A stretch of DNA of 64,000 nt from Teichococcus rhizosphaerae (GTDB lineage Bacteria; Pseudomonadota; Alphaproteobacteria; Acetobacterales; Acetobacteraceae), in NCBI RefSeq assembly GCF_002631185.1, contig NZ_PDNU01000007.1:1-64000 (forward strand), given 5' to 3'. Under the pieces are notes generated by a model. It was not told the origin of the DNA, ran no database searches, and saw nothing but the letters and a program-made list of their open reading frames with translations. The position numbers and the translations under genes were made by a program. Positions 51,702 to 60,652 of this stretch are shown one piece after another (within the stretch, counting starts at the first letter, position 1; each line of letters begins with the position of its first letter).

Positions 51702-52957
51702 GGGAACAGCGAAAGCTGGCGCGGCCTGGCCTGGGCGCCGAGGCCGGCCGGCGCGGTCAGCATGGCGCGCAGGCGGGGCGAGTCCAGCAGGCCCGGGGCG
51801 GCGCGATGGTCGGGCGCCAGCAGGAAGGGCGCGACCTTGCGCAGCGGCACGCGCAGCCGCGCCAGATCGGCCAGCCGCACCCGGCCTTCCTGGCGCGCGG
51901 CGAGGATGCGGTCCACGTTGCGCGCGCCAAGGCCCGGCACCCGCAGCAGCAGCTCGCGCGGGGCGGCGTTGATGTCCACGGGAAAGACGGCGCGGTGCTT
52001 CAGCGCCCAGGCCAGCTTGGGGTCGATCTCCAGGTCCAGCATGCCGCCCTCGCCGCCCGAGAGAATTTCCTCCGTGCCGAAGCCGTAGAAGCGCAGCAGC
52101 CAGTCCGCCTGGTACAGCCGGTGCTCGCGCAGCAGCGGCGGCGGCGCCGGCGGCAGCAGGCTGGATGCCTCGGGGATCGGCGAGTAGCCGGAATAATAGA
52201 CCCGGCGCAGCCCGTACTTCTCGTAAAGCTCGGCCCCCTTGCCGAGGATGCTCCGGTCGTCGCTGTCATCGGCGCCGACGATCATCTGCGTGGACTGCCC
52301 GGCCGGCGCGAAGCGCGGCGGCGCGGCGCGGCGAGCGGTGCGCTTCGCCTCCCTCGCCTCGGCGATGCGGGAGGAGAGCTGCTGCATGGCGCCGCCGATG
52401 GCGGGCAGGTCCTTCTCGGGGGCCAGCCGCTTCAGGCTCGCCACCTGTGGCAGCTCCACATTGATCGAGAGCCGGTCCGCCCAGCGCCCCGCCTCGGCCA
52501 GCAGCTCCGGCGCGGCCTCGGGGATGGTCTTGAGGTGGATGTAGCCGAGGAAGCCATGCTCCTCCCGCAGCGTGCGCGCCACGCGGATGAGCTGCTCTAT
52601 CGTGTAATCCGGGCTGCGGATGATGCCGGAGGAGAGGAACAGCCCCTCGATGTAGTTGCGCCGGTAGAAGGCCAGCGTCAGCTTCACCAGCTCGGCCACG
52701 GTGAAGCGGGCGCGCGGCACGTTGGAGGTGGCGCGGTTGATGCAGTAGGCGCAGTCGAACACGCAGGCATTGGTCAGCAGCACCTTCAGCAGCGAGATGC
52801 AGCGGCCATCCGGCGCATAGGCGTGGCAGATGCCCATGCCCTCCGTGCTGCCGAGCCCGCCCGCGCGCGAATCCCGCTTCTCCGTGCCCGAGGAGGCGCA
52901 GGAGGCGTCGTACTTGGCGGCATCGGCAAGCAGGGCGAGCTTGGCACGGAGGTCCAT
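51698..52957 (-). CDS. putative DNA modification/repair radical SAM protein (TIGR03916 type)
   Basis: A 419-residue radical-SAM protein of the family linked to uracil-DNA glycosylase genes. The N-terminus DLRAKLALLADAAKYDASCA is family-typical. The [4Fe-4S] motif is C65/C69/C72 (NACVFDCAYCINRA). A C-terminal helix-hairpin-helix DNA-binding region lies at about 327-370 (AAPRELLLRVPGLGARNVDR). The last six residues are QLSLFP (414-419), matching the beta-clamp-binding consensus QL[SD]LF. Start ATG 52957 (a TTG two codons earlier is possible). A SOS box overlaps its promoter 20 bp upstream. First gene of an operon with the DUF4130 protein. Confidence 0.9.
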   Translation of the reverse strand: MDLRAKLALLADAAKYDASCASSGTEKRDSRAGGLGSTEGMGICHAYAPDGRCISLLKVLLTNACVFDCAYCINRATSNVPRARFTVAELVKLTLAFYRRNYIEGLFLSSGIIRSPDYTIEQLIRVARTLREEHGFLGYIHLKTIPEAAPELLAEAGRWADRLSINVELPQVASLKRLAPEKDLPAIGGAMQQLSSRIAEAREAKRTARRAAPPRFAPAGQSTQMIVGADDSDDRSILGKGAELYEKYGLRRVYYSGYSPIPEASSLLPPAPPPLLREHRLYQADWLLRFYGFGTEEILSGGEGGMLDLEIDPKLAWALKHRAVFPVDINAAPRELLLRVPGLGARNVDRILAARQEGRVRLADLARLRVPLRKVAPFLLAPDHRAAPGLLDSPRLRAMLTAPAGLGAQARPRQLSLFP

Positions 52958-52977
52958 GGGCAATGGTCCGAGGTTTC

Positions 52978-52992
52978 GTTCCCTATGTGTTC
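52978..52992. promoter_or_regulatory. alphaproteobacterial LexA (SOS) box
   Basis: GTTC (52978-52981), seven bases, GTTC (52989-52992): an exact match to the GTTC-N7-GTTC LexA site established for Alphaproteobacteria. On the coding strand of the radical-SAM gene it reads GAAC-N7-GAAC and overlaps the predicted -10, 20 bp before the ATG. Confidence 0.8.
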
Positions 52993-53011
52993 ATGAGCGG
53001 CCGGATGCCAA
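52983..53011 (-). promoter_or_regulatory. promoter of the radical-SAM/DUF4130 operon
   Basis: On the minus strand, TTGGCA (53006-53011), a 17-bp spacer and ACATAG (52983-52988); with an 18-bp spacer the -10 is CATAGG. LexA on the overlapping box would block the -10. Upstream (53014-53038) lies an 8-bp inverted repeat of unknown role. The rest of the 211-bp gap shows nothing else clear. Confidence 0.55.
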
Positions 53012-53168
53012 GCCCCTTCGCGGAACCGTGGCGAAGGGCAAATTCGTTCTTCCGATGAAACGTTCTGGTGGCTGCCCAGCCGGCTCGGGCGGCCCGGCAC
53101 CTCCGGATGGTCCCTGGCCCGCTTTTCCCCAACCGGCCGCGCTCGATCCGCCCCTTCCGGCCATAGCC

Positions 53169-54338
53169 TCAGCGCAGCAGCGCCGGCAGCAGCGCGTCCA
53201 GCCGGAGCCGCCCTTCCCAGGTCGCGGCGAGCCGCCCTTCCGGGGTCCAGGCCAGGTAGTCCTCGTCGAGGCAGGCGGCCAGCATGGCCGGGTCCACCGC
53301 GTCCGCCAGCGACAGGCCGGTCCGCGCCTGGAGCCGCGCCGGGTCCACCCCCTCGGACAGGCGCAGCCCCATCAGCAGCGCCTCGCGCGCGCGGTCGGTG
53401 GGGGAGAGGGTCTCGGTGGCGGTGACGGCGTGGCCCTGCGCCTCGACGCGCGCCAGCCATTCCTCGGGGCCGCGGTGCCGGCGCGCCGCCACCAGCCCCT
53501 CGCGCAGCGTCAGCCGCTGATGCGCGCCGGCGCCGATGCCGAGATAGTCGCCATAGCGCCAATAGGCGAGGTTGTGCCGGCTTTCCGAGCCCGGCCTGGC
53601 GTAGTTCGAGACCTCATAGGGCAGCAGGCCGAAGCGCGCCGCCTCCTCGCCGGTGGCGAAGTAGAGGGCGGCGGCCTCCTCCCCCTCCGGCAGGGCGAAG
53701 GCACCGCGCGCATGCTCGGTGGCGAAGCGCGTGCCGGGCTCGATGGTGAGCTGGTAGAGCGAGAGGTGGTCGGCCGCCAGCGCCAGGGCGCGCCGCAGCT
53801 CGGCGCGCCACTCGGCCACCGCCTGTCCCGGCCGGGCATAGATCAGGTCGAAGGACAAGCGCGGGAACAGGCCGCGCGCCGCCTCCAGCGCGGCGATGGC
53901 CTGCCCGGCGTCGTGCCTGCGGCCGAGGAAGCCCAGCGCCGCGTCGTTCAGCGCCTGCACGCCGAGGCTGGCGCGGTTCACCCCGGCGGCGCGGATCTCG
54001 GCCAGGCGCGAAACCTCCACGCTGGTCGGGTTGGCCTCCAGCGTGATCTCGATATCCGCCAGGGGCGGGAAAAGCCGGGTGGCGTCGGCGACGATGCCGG
54101 CCACCACCTCCGGCGGCATCAGGCTCGGCGTGCCGCCGCCGAAGAAGATGGAGGCGAGCGGCCGCCCGCCCTGCCCGTCCGCCTCCAGCCGCGCCGCCTC
54201 GAAGGCCAGCTCCCGCCGCAGGGCGGCGCCAAAGCGCGCCGCGTCCACCCGCTCCCGCACATGGCTGTTGAAGTCGCAATAGGGGCATTTGGCGGCGCAG
54301 AAGGGCCAGTGGACGTAGAGGGCGATCGGCTCGGGCAT
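53169..54338 (-). CDS. hemW: radical SAM heme chaperone HemW
   Basis: A 389-residue HemW that transfers heme to respiratory proteins; it was formerly annotated as oxygen-independent coproporphyrinogen oxidase. The cluster motif is C14/C18/C21 (WPFCAAKCPYCDFNSH), followed by IFFGGGTPSLMP, EANPTSVE and GVNRASLGVQA. The extra N-terminal residues that mark true HemN are absent, supporting HemW. The HemN C-terminal domain is present (about 300-385). Start ATG 54338. Confidence 0.93.
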   Translation of the reverse strand: MPEPIALYVHWPFCAAKCPYCDFNSHVRERVDAARFGAALRRELAFEAARLEADGQGGRPLASIFFGGGTPSLMPPEVVAGIVADATRLFPPLADIEITLEANPTSVEVSRLAEIRAAGVNRASLGVQALNDAALGFLGRRHDAGQAIAALEAARGLFPRLSFDLIYARPGQAVAEWRAELRRALALAADHLSLYQLTIEPGTRFATEHARGAFALPEGEEAAALYFATGEEAARFGLLPYEVSNYARPGSESRHNLAYWRYGDYLGIGAGAHQRLTLREGLVAARRHRGPEEWLARVEAQGHAVTATETLSPTDRAREALLMGLRLSEGVDPARLQARTGLSLADAVDPAMLAACLDEDYLAWTPEGRLAATWEGRLRLDALLPALLR

Positions 54339-54395
54339 GGGGGCGGATATGGGCGTGGCGGCCCTCGGGTGTCGAGAGCGCGTGCCGGGGGGCGG

Positions 54396-55130
54396 CTATG
54401 CCAGGGCGCGCCAGGCCATCTCCGCCCCCAGCGCGCCGAGGCCGAGGAAGAAGCCGCGCCGGAAGGTCTCGGGCCGCACCCGCCCCCGCAGCCAGCCGCC
54501 CAGCGCCATGCCCAGCAGCGCCGGCGGCACCGCCAGCAGGGATTGCCCCAGCAGCACCCCCGGCAGCGCGCCGTGCCAGAGCAGCCCCGCCGCCAGCGCC
54601 AGGGTGGAGACGGTGAAGGACAGCCCCAGCGCCTGCACCAGCTCGTCCCGCCCCAGCCCCAGCGCGCCGAGGAAGGGCACGGCGGGGATGACGAACACGC
54701 CCGTGGCGCCGGTGACGGCGCCCGTGGCCAGACCCGCCAGCGGCGCCGTCCAGTGCTCGGCGCGGCGCGGCACGCGCAGGCCAGGGCGTGCGAGGCCAAT
54801 GGCGGCATAGGCCAGCAGGGTCAGCCCCAGCGCCGCCACCGGCCAGCGCGAATCCTCCCGCGCGATCAGCCCGGCGCCGAGCAGGGTGCCGGCCAGGATG
54901 CCCAGCATCATGCCGCCCAGCCGCCGCAGCAGCGCACCGAAGCGCGGCCCGGCGAGAAGCTGCCAGAGATTCGTCACCAGCGAAGGCAGGACCAGCAGCG
55001 CCGCGGCCTGGGCAGGCGGCATGAGCACGCCCAGCAGGCCCATCGCCACCGTCGGCAGGCCGAGGCCGATGACGCCCTTGACCAGCCCGGCCAGCAGGAA
55101 CACGGCCAGGACGTACAGCATCTCCACCAT
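54396..55130 (-). CDS. TauE/SafE (TSUP) family sulfite/anion exporter
   Basis: A 244-residue integral membrane protein with about eight hydrophobic helices. It has the family repeat motif GLVKGVIGLGLPTVAM near the N-terminus and its second-half copy GLATGAVTGATGVFVIPAVP. TSUP members export sulfite, sulfoacetate or related anions. GGGAGGAT precedes the ATG; a GGGGG/CCCCC hairpin with a 6-nt loop (55147-55162) sits in the 5' leader. It is divergent from a LysR regulator, its likely controller. Confidence 0.9.
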   Translation of the reverse strand: MVEMLYVLAVFLLAGLVKGVIGLGLPTVAMGLLGVLMPPAQAAALLVLPSLVTNLWQLLAGPRFGALLRRLGGMMLGILAGTLLGAGLIAREDSRWPVAALGLTLLAYAAIGLARPGLRVPRRAEHWTAPLAGLATGAVTGATGVFVIPAVPFLGALGLGRDELVQALGLSFTVSTLALAAGLLWHGALPGVLLGQSLLAVPPALLGMALGGWLRGRVRPETFRRGFFLGLGALGAEMAWRALA

Positions 55131-55285
55131 CGATCCTCCCGGCGCCGGGGGAATGAACCCCCTTGGCTTTTTTTCGCTGGTCCACAGGGGCGCGCCCGCG
55201 GCGACACCCTCCGGCGAAGCCTGGGCGGGCGCAATGCGGATCTGGCATAGTCAGGCTTCGGCCCGCACGAAGGCACAGCCGCCCC

Positions 55286-56239
55286 ATGCATCTCGACCTG
55301 ACGGATCTGCGCCTGTTCCGGCATGTGGCGGAGGCCGGCAGCATCACGGCGGGCGCGGCGCGGGCGGGGCTGGCGCTCGCCTCGGCCAGCACGAGGCTGC
55401 GGGACATGGAGGCGCAGGCCGGCGTGGCGCTGCTGCTGCGCGGGCGGCGCGGCGTCAGCCTCACCCCGGCGGGCCTCGCCCTGCTGCACCATGCCCGGCT
55501 GGTGGCGCAGCAGGTGGAGCGGATGCGCGGCGAGCTGGGCGAGTATGCGCGCGGCCTGAAGGGCCATGTGCGGCTGCTGGCCAACACCGCCGCCACCGCC
55601 GAGCTGCTGCCCGAGCCGCTGGCGCGCTTCCTGGCCGCGCATCCGCAGGTGGATATCGACCTCCGGGAATGCCCCAGCGCCGAAGTCGCCCGGGGCGTGG
55701 CCGAGGGCCTGGCCGAGCTGGGCGTGGCGGCCGGCCATGCCGACCTGTCCGGGCTGGAGGCCCTGCCCTTCCGCGCCGAGCGGCTGGTGCTGGTGGCGCC
55801 GCCGGGCCACGCCCTGGCCGGGCGGCGGGCGGTGGGGCTGGCGGAGGCGCTGGGCTGGGAGTTCATCGGGCTCGGCGCGGAGAGCGCGCTGCAGCGGCAT
55901 GTGGCGGGCCACGCGGCGCGCGCCGGCCTGCGGCTGCGGCTGCGCATCCAGGCGCCGGGGCCGGAGGCGGCCTGCCGCATGGCGGCGCTCGGCGCCGGGC
56001 TGGCCATCGTGCCCGAGGCGGCGGCCCGGCGCGCGGCGGCGCCCCTCGCCCTGCTGCGGCTGGAGGAGCCCTGGGCCGAGCGCCGGCTCAGCCTGCTGCG
56101 GCGGCGCGGCGTTTCCCTGCCCCTGCATGCGGAGCGGCTGCTGGCGCACCTGGCCGGCTGCGCCGGAGCCGCGCCACCCCATGGCGCGGGCGCCACGTTG
56201 CTCGGGAATGTCATGCCCGCCCGTGGCGGTTTGCCTTGA
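55286..56239 (+). CDS. LysR family transcriptional regulator
   Basis: A 317-residue LysR-type regulator. The N-terminal winged helix (LTDLRLFRHVAEAGSITAGA and onward, 1-60) is followed by a LysR_substrate domain (about 88-295). ATG 55286 is where homology starts. It is transcribed divergently from the TSUP exporter across 155 bp, the classical arrangement for a LysR regulator and its target. I cannot name the inducer; a sulfur-oxyanion or sulfonate would fit the neighbour. The 211-bp gap after it shows no recognisable element. Confidence 0.9.
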   Translation: MHLDLTDLRLFRHVAEAGSITAGAARAGLALASASTRLRDMEAQAGVALLLRGRRGVSLTPAGLALLHHARLVAQQVERMRGELGEYARGLKGHVRLLANTAATAELLPEPLARFLAAHPQVDIDLRECPSAEVARGVAEGLAELGVAAGHADLSGLEALPFRAERLVLVAPPGHALAGRRAVGLAEALGWEFIGLGAESALQRHVAGHAARAGLRLRLRIQAPGPEAACRMAALGAGLAIVPEAAARRAAAPLALLRLEEPWAERRLSLLRRRGVSLPLHAERLLAHLAGCAGAAPPHGAGATLLGNVMPARGGLP

Positions 56240-56450
56240 CCCGCCCCCTGGCGATCCCCAAGCATTGGCACCGTGATGAGCAGCCAAGGCGCGACCCCAG
56301 AATCGCGGGGCGCGCAGGGTCCGGTCGCTTGACCCGAGGCCCCGCGCCCCGCACATCCGCCCGGAACGCCGCCCCGTGCCGGGGCGGGCCCGGAAAGCGT
56401 GCATGCGAATGCGCCCCTCCGGGTGTCGCTGCCCCAGGGTTCCCCGCATC

Positions 56451-57872
56451 ATGACCACTGTTCCCCGCCCCGAGACGCTGTCGCCGGAGGCCGCCACCGC
56501 CACAACCGAGCCCGGCGGGCGGAAGAAGCTGTTCATCCGCACCTGGGGCTGCCAGATGAACGTCTATGACAGCACCCGCATGGCGGATGTGCTGGCCCCC
56601 CTCGGCTACGGCCCCGCCGAAACGCCGGAGGAGGCCGACATGGTCATCCTCAACACCTGCCACATCCGCGAGAAGGCCTCGGAGAAGGTGTTCTCCGACC
56701 TGGGCCGCCTGCGCCTGCTGAAGACCGAGAAGGCGGCGGCGGGCCAGAAGATGGTGCTGGCGGTCGCCGGCTGCGTGGCGCAGGCGGAGGGCGCCGAGAT
56801 CACCGCCCGCGCCCCTTGGGTCGACATCGTGCTCGGCCCGCAGACCTATCACCGCCTGCCGGAGATGGTGGCCCGCGCTTCCCGCGCCGCCGGGGCGCAG
56901 ATCGACACCGACTTCCCCGTGGAGCAGAAGTTCGACCTGCTGCCCGAGGTGAACGCCACCCAGGGCCCCGTCGCCTTCCTCACCATCCAGGAGGGCTGCG
57001 ACAAGTTCTGCTCCTTCTGCGTGGTGCCCTACACGCGCGGCGCCGAGTTCTCGCGCCCCGTGGCGGCCATCCTGGCGGAGGCGAAGCGCCTGGTGGCGGG
57101 CGGCGCGCGGGAGATCGCGCTGCTCGGGCAGAACGTGAACGCCTGGCATGGCGAGGCGCCGGACGGCTCCGCCTGGACGCTCTCCCGCCTGCTCTACGAG
57201 CTGGCCGAGATCGATGGGCTGGCGCGGCTGCGCTACACCACCAGCCACCCGCGCGACATGGACGCGGCGCTGATCCAGGCGCATGGCCGCATCCCCGCGC
57301 TCATGCCCTTCCTGCACCTGCCGGTGCAGAGCGGCTCGGACAAGGTGCTGGCGGCGATGAACCGCGGCCACAAGGCCGAGCTGTTCTACCGCATCGCCGA
57401 CCAGCTCCGCGAGGCGCGGCCGGACATGGCGCTCTCCTCCGACTTCATCTTGGGCCATCCGGGCGAGACGGCGGCGGACCATGCCGCCACCATGCGGCTC
57501 GTGGAGACGGTGGGCTTCGCGCTTGCCTATTCCTTCAAGTACTCGCCCCGCCCCGGCACGCCGGCCGCCGGCCAGCCCTTCCAGGTGCCGGAGGCGGAGA
57601 AGGATGCCCGCCTGCAGGAGCTGCAGGCGCTGCTGCGCCGGCAGCAGGACCAGTTCAACCGCGACTGCGTGGGCCGCGAATGCGACATCCTGCTGACCGG
57701 CCCGGGGCGCCACCCCGGGCAGGTGGCCGGGCGCACGCCGTGGCTGCAGCCGGTGCACATGATGGGCCCGGCCGGCCTGGCCGGGCGCATGGCGCGGGCG
57801 CGCATCGAGGCCGCCCTGCCGAATTCCCTTTCCGCCACCCTGCTGGATGCGAAGGAGCTCGCCCCCGCTTGA
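56451..57872 (+). CDS. miaB: tRNA-2-methylthio-N6-isopentenyladenosine(37) synthase MiaB
   Basis: A 473-residue radical-SAM methylthiotransferase acting on i6A37 of tRNA. First-cluster cysteines C34 ([11 protein letters not shown]), C70 ([11 protein letters not shown]) and C108 (VAGCVAQ); radical-SAM cluster C183/C187/C190 ([17 protein letters not shown]). The central SHPRDM and [15 protein letters not shown] blocks and a C-terminal TRAM domain are present. ATG 56451 matches the family start. It opens the miaB-phoH-ybeY-corC-lnt cluster, conserved in Proteobacteria. Confidence 0.96.
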   Translation: MTTVPRPETLSPEAATATTEPGGRKKLFIRTWGCQMNVYDSTRMADVLAPLGYGPAETPEEADMVILNTCHIREKASEKVFSDLGRLRLLKTEKAAAGQKMVLAVAGCVAQAEGAEITARAPWVDIVLGPQTYHRLPEMVARASRAAGAQIDTDFPVEQKFDLLPEVNATQGPVAFLTIQEGCDKFCSFCVVPYTRGAEFSRPVAAILAEAKRLVAGGAREIALLGQNVNAWHGEAPDGSAWTLSRLLYELAEIDGLARLRYTTSHPRDMDAALIQAHGRIPALMPFLHLPVQSGSDKVLAAMNRGHKAELFYRIADQLREARPDMALSSDFILGHPGETAADHAATMRLVETVGFALAYSFKYSPRPGTPAAGQPFQVPEAEKDARLQELQALLRRQQDQFNRDCVGRECDILLTGPGRHPGQVAGRTPWLQPVHMMGPAGLAGRMARARIEAALPNSLSATLLDAKELAPA

Positions 57873-57913
57873 GCAACTCCACCCCCATCGCTCTGCGGGC
57901 CGACCCCCGCGCC

Positions 57914-59026
57914 ATGAGCCGCCCCATGATGGCCGACACCGTCTCCGCCGCCCGCACCGTCACGCTGCAGTTCGACGACAACGCGCTGCTGCCGCTGCTC
58001 TATGGCGAGCACGACCGGCACCTGGCCCAGATCGAGCAGCGGATGGGGGTGCGGCTGGCCAGCCGCGGCAACCGCCTCTCGATCACCGGCTCGGCCGAGG
58101 GCACCTCGGTCGCGGAGGCGGCGCTGCGCAGCCTGTGGCGGCAACTGGAACGCGGGGAGAACGTGGCGATGCCGGAAGTGGAGGCCGCGATGCGCCTGGC
58201 CCAGCGCCGCGCCGACGCGCCGCGGGAAAGCCTGCCGGACACGCCCGAGCCGCGCCTGCCGCTGTCCGACCTGCCGGCGATCCGCACCAAGAAGGGTGCC
58301 ATCGCGCCCCGCAGCCACGCCCAGGCCGACTACATGGACCTGCTGGCGCGGACCGACATGGTGTTCGGCATCGGCCCCGCCGGCACGGGCAAGACCTACC
58401 TCGCCGTGGCGCAGGGTGTCGCGATGCTGATGGCCGGGCGCGTGGACCGTATCGTGCTGTCCCGCCCCGCCGTGGAGGCGGGCGAGCGGCTGGGCTTCCT
58501 GCCGGGTGACATGAAGGAGAAGGTAGACCCCTATCTCCGCCCGCTCTACGACGCCCTGCACGACATGATGCCGGCCGACCAGGTGCAGCGCCGCATCGTC
58601 TCGGGCGAGATCGAGATCGCGCCGCTGGCCTTCATGCGCGGCCGGACGCTGGCCCATTGCTACGCCATCCTCGACGAGGCGCAGAACACCACCCCCGCCC
58701 AGATCAAGATGTTCCTCACCCGCATGGGCGAGGGCACGCGCATGGTGATCACCGGCGATCCCACCCAGGTGGACCTCCCCCCCGGCCAGAAATCCGGGCT
58801 GGTGGAGGCTCTCTCCGTGCTGGACGGGGTGCAGGGGATCGGCGTCTCGCGCTTCGGCGAGCAGGACGTGGTGCGGCATCCGCTGGTGGCGCGCATCGTC
58901 GCCGCCTATAATCGCGCCGATCAGTTGGCCCACGGCGCCGCCAGGACGGGCGGGCCGGGCGCGGCCGGCGCCGGGACGGAAACGCTCCGTCGCGGCAGGA
59001 AGGAGAATGATGGAACCGGGAAGTAG
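57914..59026 (+). CDS. PhoH-like ATPase (YbeZ)
   Basis: A 370-residue PhoH/YbeZ protein, a P-loop NTPase working with YbeY in rRNA and ribosome maturation. Walker A is [16 protein letters not shown] (near residue 153), then [18 protein letters not shown], Walker [21 protein letters not shown], and [13 protein letters not shown]-like N-terminal region (about 15-90) is present. Start could be ATG 57914, 57926 or 57929, or a TTG at 57869 overlapping the miaB stop. The 3' end overlaps ybeY. Confidence 0.93.
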   Translation: MSRPMMADTVSAARTVTLQFDDNALLPLLYGEHDRHLAQIEQRMGVRLASRGNRLSITGSAEGTSVAEAALRSLWRQLERGENVAMPEVEAAMRLAQRRADAPRESLPDTPEPRLPLSDLPAIRTKKGAIAPRSHAQADYMDLLARTDMVFGIGPAGTGKTYLAVAQGVAMLMAGRVDRIVLSRPAVEAGERLGFLPGDMKEKVDPYLRPLYDALHDMMPADQVQRRIVSGEIEIAPLAFMRGRTLAHCYAILDEAQNTTPAQIKMFLTRMGEGTRMVITGDPTQVDLPPGQKSGLVEALSVLDGVQGIGVSRFGEQDVVRHPLVARIVAAYNRADQLAHGAARTGGPGAAGAGTETLRRGRKENDGTGK

Positions 59027-59561
59027 CTCGCCCGGCCGCAACAGCGCGGCCGGGCCTTCGCAGCCGGAGGTGACGGTCATCGTCGAAGCCCCGGCATGGC
59101 GCGCGGCGGTGCCGCGGGTCGAGGATCTGGCGCGCCGCGCCGCGGAAGCCGCCTGGGCCGAGATGGCCCTGGATGGCGGCACGAGGGACGCCGCGCCTTG
59201 CGGGGCTGCCGCCGGCGCCCCCTTCGGCGCCATGACCGTGCTGCTGACGGATGACCGGGCGGTGAAGCGCCTGAACAGCCAGCACCGCGGCAAGGTCAAG
59301 CCCACCAACGTGCTGTCCTTTCCCGGCGAGGGCTTCGGGCATCTCGGCGACATCGCGCTGGCGCTCGGCGTCGTGCGGCGGGAGGCGCGCGGGGCGCGCC
59401 GCCGGGTGGGCGCGCATCTGGCACATCTGGTGGCGCATGGCACGCTGCACCTGGGCGGCCACGACCACATCCAGGCCGGGGAGGCCCGCCGGATGGAACG
59501 GGCCGAGGCGCGCATCATGCGGCGCCTCAACATGCCCAATCCGTGGCGGGGGGTGACATGA
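59010..59561 (+). CDS. ybeY: endoribonuclease YbeY
   Basis: A 183-residue zinc endoribonuclease for 16S rRNA 3' maturation and ribosome quality control. The metal motif is [11 protein letters not shown] (H143, H147, H153). [20 protein letters not shown] and [10 protein letters not shown] are typical. Start ATG 59010 (or the adjacent 59007), with GGAAGGAG just upstream inside phoH. The protein is about 25 residues longer than E. coli YbeY because of an alanine/glycine-rich stretch near residues 55-70. The stop overlaps corC (ATGA). Confidence 0.94.
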   Translation: MEPGSSSPGRNSAAGPSQPEVTVIVEAPAWRAAVPRVEDLARRAAEAAWAEMALDGGTRDAAPCGAAAGAPFGAMTVLLTDDRAVKRLNSQHRGKVKPTNVLSFPGEGFGHLGDIALALGVVRREARGARRRVGAHLAHLVAHGTLHLGGHDHIQAGEARRMERAEARIMRRLNMPNPWRGVT

Positions 59562-60487
59562 GCGGCAGCGAATCGCGCGACGGCATCCTCTGGCGCCTCC
59601 AGGGATTGTTGCGGCGCCGCTCCGCCGAGAGCGTGCGCGACCAGGTGGAGGCCCTTGTCGAGGGCCGCGAGCACCACGAGCCCTCCGAGAATGGCGGCCC
59701 GCCGCGCCCGGAGCTGGACGCGCAGGAGCGCGCCCTGCTGACCAACGTGCTGAAGCTGCGCGGCAAGACCGCCAGCGACGTGATGGTGCCGCGCGCCGAC
59801 ATCGTGGCCATGCCCGAGGACCTGACGCTGGAGCAGGCCATCCGCCTCATCCAGCGCGAGGGCCACAGCCGCTTCCCCGTCTACCGGGAGCAGCTCGACG
59901 AGATCGTCGGCATGGTCCACATCAAGGACGTGTTCGCCAGCGTCGGGCGCGAGGGGCCGTTCAGCATGGCCGCCGTGCTGCGCAAGCCGCTCTTCGTCGT
60001 GCCTTCCGTGCCGGTGCTGGACCTGCTGCTGCAGATGCGCCAGGCCCGCATGCACCTGGCGCTGGTGGTGGACGAGTATGGCGGCATCGACGGCCTCGTC
60101 ACCATCGAGGACCTCGTCGAGACCATCACCGGCGACATCTCCGACGAGCATGACGAGGACCGGCCGGCGCAGATCGTCGAGCGCACGGACGGGCTGATCG
60201 ACCTCGATGCCCGCACGCCCGTCGAGCTGTTCGAGCAGCGCCTCGGCGTCATCCTCACCGAGGACGAGCGGGAACAGGACATCGACACGGTGGGGGGGCT
60301 GGTCTTCACCCTGGCCGGGCGCGTGCCGGCCAAGGGGGAGCTGATCTCGCATTCCTCCGGCCTGGAGTTCCGCGTGCTCGATGCCGATCCGCGCCGCATC
60401 CGCCGCCTGCGCGTGCGGCGGCCGGGAAGCGGGAATGGCAGCGGAAACGGCGGCGGCAACGCTGGCGACGCGGCCCAGGCGGCCTGA
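59558..60487 (+). CDS. CorC/HlyC family CBS-domain protein
   Basis: A 309-residue soluble CorC-type protein (often labelled hemolysin family protein). It has two CBS domains (about 75-195: [20 protein letters not shown] and [20 protein letters not shown]) and a C-terminal CorC_HlyC domain. There is no DUF21 membrane domain. Its role is tied to magnesium/cobalt efflux in enterics; in this cluster it is a neighbour of ybeY and lnt. The C-terminus ends in a [12 protein letters not shown] run. ATG overlaps the ybeY stop. Confidence 0.92.
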   Translation: MSGSESRDGILWRLQGLLRRRSAESVRDQVEALVEGREHHEPSENGGPPRPELDAQERALLTNVLKLRGKTASDVMVPRADIVAMPEDLTLEQAIRLIQREGHSRFPVYREQLDEIVGMVHIKDVFASVGREGPFSMAAVLRKPLFVVPSVPVLDLLLQMRQARMHLALVVDEYGGIDGLVTIEDLVETITGDISDEHDEDRPAQIVERTDGLIDLDARTPVELFEQRLGVILTEDEREQDIDTVGGLVFTLAGRVPAKGELISHSSGLEFRVLDADPRRIRRLRVRRPGSGNGSGNGGGNAGDAAQAA

Positions 60488-60493
60488 CGGAAC

Positions 60494-60519
60494 GGCCCGG
60501 GGGCACCGTCCCCCGGGCC
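60494..60519. terminator. GC-rich hairpin after corC
   Basis: A perfect 10-bp stem GGCCCGGGGG / CCCCCGGGCC with a 6-nt loop, followed by only two T residues. It probably attenuates read-through into lnt; the remaining part of the 165-bp gap is featureless. Confidence 0.5.
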
Positions 60520-60652
60520 TTCCCCGCTCCCCGACCCCCGCTTTCCGCGCCCCCGCCCTCCCCACCGGCCGGCGCCTTGCCCCGCCGGCCCCGGCGGGCG
60601 AAACCCGGGCGCCTCGCGGCCCCGCCGCACCCTGCTGAGGGTTTTTCCGCCC

